DNA from: Anaerolineae bacterium
Lineage (GTDB): Bacteria > Chloroflexota > Anaerolineae > SpSt-313
DNA: 11,257 nucleotides
NCBI GenBank assembly: GCA_023511475.1
Contig: JAIMBM010000051.1
Coordinates: forward strand, 1-11,257
Direction of reading: 5' to 3'
Shown: one piece after another, positions 6,570 through 11,257 of the stretch
Layout: each line of letters begins with the position of its first letter
Position numbering within the stretch: position 1 is the first letter of the stretch
Translations under genes and position numbers: made by a program
The notes under the pieces: generated by a model
Database searches by the model: none
Seen by the model: only the letters and a program-made list of their open reading frames with translations
Told to the model about the DNA's origin: nothing

Positions 6570-7519
6570 CGCACCTCCCCCTCGTAGTAGACCCACATCC
6601 GGGACACCCGCAGCTGGATCGCCGTGACCACCAGCACGATCGCGAAGAGGATCCAGGCGAGCAGAGAGGCATACCCCATCCTGAAGAAGACGAAGGCATT
6701 ACGGTAGATGTACAGCACCAGCATCAACGAGGCGTTGCCCGGCCCGCCGCTGGTCATCATGAACACGTTGGTAAAGACCTGGAAGGAGCCGATGATGCCC
6801 ATCGTGAGGTTGAAGAAGATGCTGGGCGAGAGCATTGGCAGGGTGATGTGCACAAAGAGGCGCCACGTCCCCGCCCCATCGATCATGGCCGCCTCGTACA
6901 GCGCGTCCGGGATGCCCTGTAGCCCGGCCAGGAAGATGATCATCGCATTGCCCAGGCCCCAAATCGCCATGAGCACCAGCGAGGGCTTGACCAGGTCTGT
7001 GTCCCAGAGCCATTTCTGGGGCGGGATGCCCAGCCAGCCGAGGATGCCATTCGCCAGCCCATATGTCGGGCTGAAGATGAAGAACCAGAGGATAGAGCTG
7101 GCCACCGCCGGCATCTGCGACGGCAGGTAGATCAGGGCACGATATACGTTCGTGCCTCTGACGCCCACATTCAGCATCACCGCGGCAAAGAGCGCCGCGA
7201 CCAGGTTCAGAGGAACCGCCAACACACTGTAGAAGAGCGTGTTCCACAGCGACTTGGGCACCAGCGGATCGGCCAGCAGACGCCTAAAATTCTCCAGCCC
7301 TGCCCACTGCGGCGGGGTAATGATCTCCCACTTCATGAACATCAGGACAAAGGAGAAGGCGATGGGTCCCACGGAAAAGACCACAAAGCCCAGCATCCAG
7401 GGGAGGATCGATACATAGCCAGCCAGGGCCTCCCGGCTCCTCAAGGTCAGCCTTGGCCGCCAACCGTGGCGGGCCTGCTGTGCGGGACGCGCGGTCACCG
7501 CTTGGTCCATCAACGCCAT
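6566..7519 (-). CDS. Carbohydrate ABC transporter permease, MalF/UgpA type (CUT1)
   Basis: Predicted 317-residue inner-membrane permease and first gene of the transport operon. The N-terminus (1-30) is basic and cytoplasmic. Transmembrane segments are visible near 36-62, 94-117, 130-150, 178-200, 232-255 and 282-304. GLENFRRLLADP (74-85) is the usual periplasmic motif of sugar permeases of this type. The EAA loop is at about 206-232 (ALYEAAMIDGAG through LPMLSP). Of two candidate starts, ATG 7519 has GGAGGTG immediately upstream with the same close spacing as the following MalG-type gene; ATG 7510 would lie 13 nt from it. It overlaps the next permease gene by 4 bp. A divergent regulator gene starts 184 bp away. 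I found no convincing promoter on this strand in the intergenic region. Confidence 0.93.
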   Translation of the reverse strand: MALMDQAVTARPAQQARHGWRPRLTLRSREALAGYVSILPWMLGFVVFSVGPIAFSFVLMFMKWEIITPPQWAGLENFRRLLADPLVPKSLWNTLFYSVLAVPLNLVAALFAAVMLNVGVRGTNVYRALIYLPSQMPAVASSILWFFIFSPTYGLANGILGWLGIPPQKWLWDTDLVKPSLVLMAIWGLGNAMIIFLAGLQGIPDALYEAAMIDGAGTWRLFVHITLPMLSPSIFFNLTMGIIGSFQVFTNVFMMTSGGPGNASLMLVLYIYRNAFVFFRMGYASLLAWILFAIVLVVTAIQLRVSRMWVYYEGEVR

Positions 7520-7600
7520 GGCACCTCCATCCACATTGCACCGCGAAGAGGGCGGGCAACACCCGAAGGCCATCTGGACCCCTCGAGCGCGGCACCGCCT

Positions 7601-7629
7601 TTGACCGCTCGACGCCAGCGTGATATGAT
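7601..7629 (+). promoter_or_regulatory. Sigma-70-type promoter of the divergent regulator gene
   Basis: TTGACC (7601-7606) and TATGAT (7624-7629) are separated by exactly 17 bp; five of six bases match the consensus in each box. Transcription would start near 7636, giving a leader of about 68 nt before the ATG at 7704. A partial dyad (TACA at 7637-7640, TGTA at 7646-7649) lies just at the predicted start and could be an operator, though it is short and of low confidence. Confidence 0.65.
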
Positions 7630-7703
7630 GGAGCGGTACACACCATGTATGCCTTCTGCACTATGCATTCTATCATGCGCGCTTGCGCCAATCCAGGACA
7701 GGA

Positions 7704-8993
7704 ATGGGACAGCTTCCGGCCAACGAGGCTGCTACGGACTCCTTCGACGCCTTCCGCGACGCGCTGCGGGAGGCTCTGACGCACCTCCACGACCCCGACT
7801 ATCGCCCGCCTGCCGCCCTTTGCCGGATACTCGGCTTCCCTGCCGACGCAGGCGCCGGCCCCATCCAGCAGGAGATCATCCGCGCCATTCGCGGGCTCCA
7901 GCCCCCCGCTGATGTGCCGCCCGGGGCAGCCGACTGGCGTGACTTTGAGATCCTCAACCACCGCTTCATCTGCCGGTTGACGCAGGAGGAGGTCGCCGAC
8001 CGGCTCCATATGAGCCCCCGGCACGTGCGCAGAGCGCAGCGCATCGCCACACACCGGCTGGCACGACTGCTGTGGGAGCACGGCCTGGCTCACGAGGCCG
8101 CCCCCACCATCGCGCCCGCGCCGCCGGCAGCAACACCCGAGATGGCCGAGGAGGACGATGCGCTGGACTGGCGCCGCCAGGTGCGGCAGAGCCTGGCTTC
8201 GCTCCAGGCGTCGGGGAATGCAGTGGTGGCAGATGTGCGCGAGGCTGTTGGGGCTGCAGTGGAACTAGAGCGCGTGCTCTGCTCCCGACACGGGATCACG
8301 CTTCAGGTCGACGAGCTGCCTTCCGGCCTTCTGGTGGCGATGCACCCCTCCGTGCTCCGCCAGGTCCTGATCATGGCCATCGCTGACCTCGTGCGCTCCG
8401 CGTCGCCCGGCAGGCTCAACCTGCGGGCATTCGCCCGAGAAGGCAAGATCCACATCGAGCTATCCTGCCCGACCCCCGGCGACGCGGCGCCCGCGCCAAG
8501 CGATCTCGTGAGCGAGATACTCGCGGCCCAGGACGGGGCTGTCGAGGTCCACAGAGAAGGCGAGTGCGCCATCCTCCGGCTCAGCATTCCGGCTGCGGGT
8601 GAGGTGACCGTCCTCGTCGTAGATGACAACCCGGACTCGATCCACTACTACCGTCGCTGCGTTACGGGAACCCGGTATCGGATTGTGCACGCCTCGCAGG
8701 GCGAGGCGGCGTTGCACGCTGCCGAGCAACACGCGCCGGACATCATCCTGCTCGACATCATGCTGCCGGACACCGACGGCTGGGAGCTCTTGCGCCTCCT
8801 CCGCGAGAGCCCCGCGACCCGCTCGGTGCCCGTCATCGTCTGCTCTGTTGTCAGGGAAGCGGACCTTGCTTCTGCTCTCGGGGCCATGCAGTATCTGCCC
8901 AAGCCTGTGAGGCGGCAGGACCTGCTGCAGGCACTCGATCGTGCCGCCCAGGCGGCGACAGCATCAGAGAGGCAAGCCCAAGGGCGCAGTTGA
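7704..8993 (+). CDS. HTH / degenerate ATPase-like / receiver-domain response regulator
   Basis: Predicted 429-residue soluble regulator. Residues 1-75 hold a helical region with no recognised family. Residues 80-125 contain a helix-turn-helix of the LTQEEVADRLHMSPRHVRRAQ type (92-112), similar to sigma-region-4/MarR-like recognition helices. After an Ala/Pro linker (131-147), residues 152-297 look like a decayed histidine-kinase core. LRQVLIMAIADLV (218-230) aligns with an N-box whose Asn residues are lost (M224, D228), and no phospho-acceptor His or glycine-rich ATP lid is visible. Residues 300-413 are an intact receiver: D307 and D308, phospho-acceptor D351 in LLDIMLPDTDG, S381, Y397 and K400. 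ATG 7704 has AGGA 5 nt upstream; an in-frame TTG at 7683 is possible. It is divergent from the transport operon and overlaps the hybrid kinase gene tail to tail, so either could be its partner. Targets are unknown. Confidence 0.8.
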   Translation: MGQLPANEAATDSFDAFRDALREALTHLHDPDYRPPAALCRILGFPADAGAGPIQQEIIRAIRGLQPPADVPPGAADWRDFEILNHRFICRLTQEEVADRLHMSPRHVRRAQRIATHRLARLLWEHGLAHEAAPTIAPAPPAATPEMAEEDDALDWRRQVRQSLASLQASGNAVVADVREAVGAAVELERVLCSRHGITLQVDELPSGLLVAMHPSVLRQVLIMAIADLVRSASPGRLNLRAFAREGKIHIELSCPTPGDAAPAPSDLVSEILAAQDGAVEVHREGECAILRLSIPAAGEVTVLVVDDNPDSIHYYRRCVTGTRYRIVHASQGEAALHAAEQHAPDIILLDIMLPDTDGWELLRLLRESPATRSVPVIVCSVVREADLASALGAMQYLPKPVRRQDLLQALDRAAQAATASERQAQGRS

Positions 8994-11130
8994 GCCACAG
9001 CCCGACGGTCAGGCCCTCGCCCATGGTCGCCAGGATATAGCTGCTCGCCGGAGGCTGGTCCACCGGGTCCTGCGCCGACACCATGAACACGGGGACCTCC
9101 CTCAGTCTCTCATCGCGGTGCATCTCCTCCAGCACCTCCCAGCCCGTGATGTCGGGCAGGACGATGTCGAGCAGAGCCAGGTCGGGCTGGAGGCGCACCA
9201 TCTGCGCAAGCGCCTCTCTCCCCGAGCTCACAGCCTGCACCTCAATGGTCTGATCCGAGGTATGGAGCATGCGCGTGAGCAGCCGGCACACCTCGGGATC
9301 GTCGTCAACGACGAGGACGCGCCTCACCTGCCGACCGCACGCCCGCAACGCCCGTGCGATGTCGGCAGGAGTGACCGGCTTGACCAGATGTCCAAGGGCG
9401 CCGACCTCCTGAGCCCGAGCCACAGGCGGCACGAGCACGGCACCCACAATCGGAGTGGACCGGCTCTCGCGGCGCAGCGCGTCAGCATGCCCCAATACCT
9501 CTCCGACGGTCGCGGCGTTCAGCACCACCGCGTGCGCCGGGCACTCGGCCAGCAGCCGCAGGGTCTCCGGCAGGTCCCTGGCCTCAACAAACTCGGCAAG
9601 GTCACCGTACCGGGTCCACTCTGTCGAGAGGGAAGCCGTTGTGTCCCACACGATCACACGGGGCCTCGTCAACTGCTGAGTTGCCGCGGCTCGGGCACCC
9701 CTGAACGCTGCTTCGCGCCATGGCCAGTCCTCCCGGATCCATTGGGCAGGGCGCCGGATGGGCTCTGGCTGCTCGTCCGCGGGCAGCTCGACGTGGAAGA
9801 CTGTTCCGACACCCACCTGGCTCTCGACCCAGATGCGCCCTCCGTGCAGCTCCACCAGTTGTTTGCTGATGCTCAGGCCCAGGCCGGAGCCGTCTCGCTC
9901 CCGCCGCGAGCCAGTGGGAGCCTGCCAGAACGGCTCAAAGATCCGCTCGGCATCCTGCGGGCTGATGCCAGGGCCGGTGTCCGCGACGTCGATCAGCACG
10001 CGCGGCTCGTCGTGGATCACCCGGACGGTGACCCCTCCACTGGGGGTGAAGCGCGCCGCATTGCTTACCAGGTTCAGCAAGACCTGCCGAATCCGCGTGC
10101 GGTCACAATAGACTGCGGGCAACCTGCCCGGGAGGAGGGCCTTGAGCTCCAGTTGCTTCTTCTGGGCCAGGGGCTGCACGACCTCGATCACATCCTGCAC
10201 CAGCTCGCGGAGATCGGTCGGCTCCCGATGCAGCGTCAGCCGCCCGGCCTCAACGCGGCTGAGGTCGAGCACGTCGTTGACCATAGCGGCGAGGTGCTCA
10301 CAGTTGCGATGCACAATCTCGAGGTCCCGCCACAGCTCGGGGGGGAGCTCCTCCGCATAGATCTCGGGGTTCTCAACCATGAGGCCGACCAGCCCGATGA
10401 TCATGTTGAGCGGCGTGCGGAACTCGTGGCTCACCCTGGCCACAAACTCGGCTTTGGACCTCTGCGCCTCCTCGGCGATCAGGCGCAGCGTGGCACTGCG
10501 CTCATTGGCCAGCGCCAGTTGCCGGTTGGCATGAGCCAGGTCGGCGAGCGCCTGCTCGAGGGCCACCTTCCGATCCCGGGTCTCGTCGACCAGGTCTTGC
10601 GCCCGCTCAAAGTAGCCGCAGGCCCACTGCACGACATGCTGCAGCCGGCGGTCCGCAACGCACAGGAGCGCGCCTACCGCCCACACCGCCGCAAGGTTGA
10701 CGGCCGCCGCACGGCCAGGAAGCGCAGGCCCGAGCAGAAACAGGCTCGCCGTCAGCGCGGCCACAAGTGCCGCCGTAACGCCGCCCTGGATCGCCGCCAG
10801 GGCAACGGCCACCACATGCAGGTTCTGCAGCTCGGGAACCTTTAGCCAGATGCTCCCGAGGTAGATGTACGCAGACGGCGCAAGGACCGTGAACCATCGC
10901 CCGATGGCCGGCCTCCAGGCCAGAAGCAGCCAGGCAACCCCTGCCCCGAAGTGCAGCAGAAGCACCAGCCACTGCGCCTCCCCTCGCAGGCGCGGGTCCG
11001 TCTCGCCCTCGGTCGCGAGGAAAACGAGCACTCCCAGCGCCAACAGCCCCGCGACCACCACCGCCGGCGGGATGCGCACCTCGCGCTCCAGCCCCGGGGC
11101 AGCGTCCGCTTTCGGTGTGACCTGTGCCAT
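8851..11130 (-). CDS. Membrane hybrid sensor histidine kinase with two receiver-like domains
   Basis: Predicted 759-residue sensor kinase. The N-terminal membrane domain (about 22-160) has roughly six hydrophobic segments (22-40, 53-72, 80-96, 104-116, 117-135, 143-159) of no named sensor family I recognise. A coiled linker (175-225) follows. The DHp helix carries H235 in SHEFRTPLN. The ATPase domain is complete: N-box N353/N357, DTGPGI (384-389), FEPFW (398-402) and GSGLGLS (414-420). Residues 489-598 form a degenerate receiver: no acidic pair, N538 at the acceptor position, but LVKP (582-585) kept. Residues 603-722 form a second receiver with D609/D610, D655 and S685, but no conserved Lys; it runs instead into QDPVDQPPASSY and a short hydrophobic helix (708-724). 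The last ~33 residues are Pro/Ala-rich. The 3' 143 bp overlap the regulator gene. The start ATG has GGAG 9 nt upstream. Confidence 0.9.
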   Translation of the reverse strand: MAQVTPKADAAPGLEREVRIPPAVVVAGLLALGVLVFLATEGETDPRLRGEAQWLVLLLHFGAGVAWLLLAWRPAIGRWFTVLAPSAYIYLGSIWLKVPELQNLHVVAVALAAIQGGVTAALVAALTASLFLLGPALPGRAAAVNLAAVWAVGALLCVADRRLQHVVQWACGYFERAQDLVDETRDRKVALEQALADLAHANRQLALANERSATLRLIAEEAQRSKAEFVARVSHEFRTPLNMIIGLVGLMVENPEIYAEELPPELWRDLEIVHRNCEHLAAMVNDVLDLSRVEAGRLTLHREPTDLRELVQDVIEVVQPLAQKKQLELKALLPGRLPAVYCDRTRIRQVLLNLVSNAARFTPSGGVTVRVIHDEPRVLIDVADTGPGISPQDAERIFEPFWQAPTGSRRERDGSGLGLSISKQLVELHGGRIWVESQVGVGTVFHVELPADEQPEPIRRPAQWIREDWPWREAAFRGARAAATQQLTRPRVIVWDTTASLSTEWTRYGDLAEFVEARDLPETLRLLAECPAHAVVLNAATVGEVLGHADALRRESRSTPIVGAVLVPPVARAQEVGALGHLVKPVTPADIARALRACGRQVRRVLVVDDDPEVCRLLTRMLHTSDQTIEVQAVSSGREALAQMVRLQPDLALLDIVLPDITGWEVLEEMHRDERLREVPVFMVSAQDPVDQPPASSYILATMGEGLTVGLWLNCALGLASLMLSPPGRHDRVPAAGPAASQAWADTAWPREQKQGPLP

Positions 11131-11157
11131 AGGCTAATGCTCCAGCAACGTCGATGC

Positions 11158-11197
11158 CCCCCAAGTCGGCCTGCAGGCCGACTTGCGGGCCCTTTTT
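11158..11197 (+). terminator. Perfect inverted repeat with + strand T-run, possible intrinsic terminator
   Basis: Bases 11162-11185 form a perfect 24-bp palindrome (10-bp stem, TGCA loop). It can extend by three more G-C pairs (11158-11160 with 11187-11189) across one C-C mismatch. TTTTT follows at 11193-11197 on the + strand, so it has the form of an intrinsic terminator for rightward transcription. Yet no + strand gene lies between 8993 and here. Read leftward, it would sit in the leader of the kinase gene, 27 nt before its ATG. It may equally be a dispersed palindromic repeat. Confidence 0.55.
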
Positions 11198-11212
11198 CTG
11201 TGGGTGTTTGGC

Positions 11213-11257
11213 GGGGGGGGGGGGGGGGGCGGGCGGGCCCCCCCCCCCCCCCCCCCC
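11213..11257. other. G17 / C20 homopolymer contig end, probable artefact
   Basis: A run of 17 G (11213-11229), then CGGGCGGG, then 20 C to the last base. Such mirrored homopolymers at a contig end are typical of sequencing or assembly error and carry no biological signal that I would trust. Confidence 0.8.

Noticed and set aside
7284..8093. 269-residue open frame on the - strand across the divergent intergenic region
   Set aside because: It overlaps the MalF-type gene in another frame and runs antisense to the regulator; no ribosome-binding site and no domain.
8941..10845. 634-residue open frame on the + strand, opposite the kinase gene
   Set aside because: It is antisense to a kinase gene with complete catalytic motifs; its His/Arg/Leu-rich, motif-free translation is typical of GC-rich shadow frames.
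1..11257. tRNA, rRNA, CRISPR array, insertion sequence or phage genes
   Set aside because: Looked for repeats, cloverleaf-like sequence, transposase or integrase motifs in the open frames and saw none.

Overview
The window is a high-GC, gene-dense contig end. It probably comes from a Chloroflexota bacterium or a close relative. I infer this from the Ala/Pro/Thr-rich linker after the lipoprotein cysteine of the sugar-binding protein, the YIP1-like membrane proteins, and the style of the hybrid kinase and its regulator. No marker gene is present, so this placement is tentative. The last ~45 bases are G and C homopolymers and look like an assembly or sequencing artefact.

Layout. (1) 1-177 is non-coding and holds a hairpin and a strong G-quadruplex motif. 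(2) 178-1580, + strand: two one-base-overlapping genes for polytopic, YIP1-like membrane proteins. (3) 1611-7519, - strand: a five-gene carbohydrate operon, read right to left as MalF-type permease, MalG-type permease, solute-binding lipoprotein, uroporphyrinogen-decarboxylase-family protein, and DUF2961/GH172-type glycosidase. It has no ABC ATPase gene, so a shared MsmK/UgpC-type ATPase elsewhere would be needed. (4) 7520-7703 is a divergent intergenic region with a near-consensus sigma-70 promoter pointing right. (5) 7704-8993, + strand: an unusual regulator with an HTH, a degenerate histidine-kinase ATPase-like segment and a receiver domain. (6) 8851-11130, - strand: a membrane hybrid histidine kinase with one degenerate and one atypical receiver domain. 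Its 3' end overlaps the regulator gene tail to tail by 143 bp. (7) 11131-11257: a long perfect inverted repeat with a T-run on the + strand, then the homopolymer tail.

How it may work together (inference). The lipoprotein and two permeases would import a small oligosaccharide or glycoside. The GH172-like enzyme has no signal peptide, so it would cleave the substrate in the cytoplasm, perhaps at a furanoside bond. The UroD-family protein, whose role in such clusters is unknown, could act on the product or on a methylated or otherwise modified sugar. The divergent regulator and the convergent hybrid kinase are candidates for controlling the transport operon. The most novel aspects are the GH172 + UroD-family + ABC combination, the regulator built on a pseudo-ATPase, and the antisense arrangement of the regulator and kinase genes.
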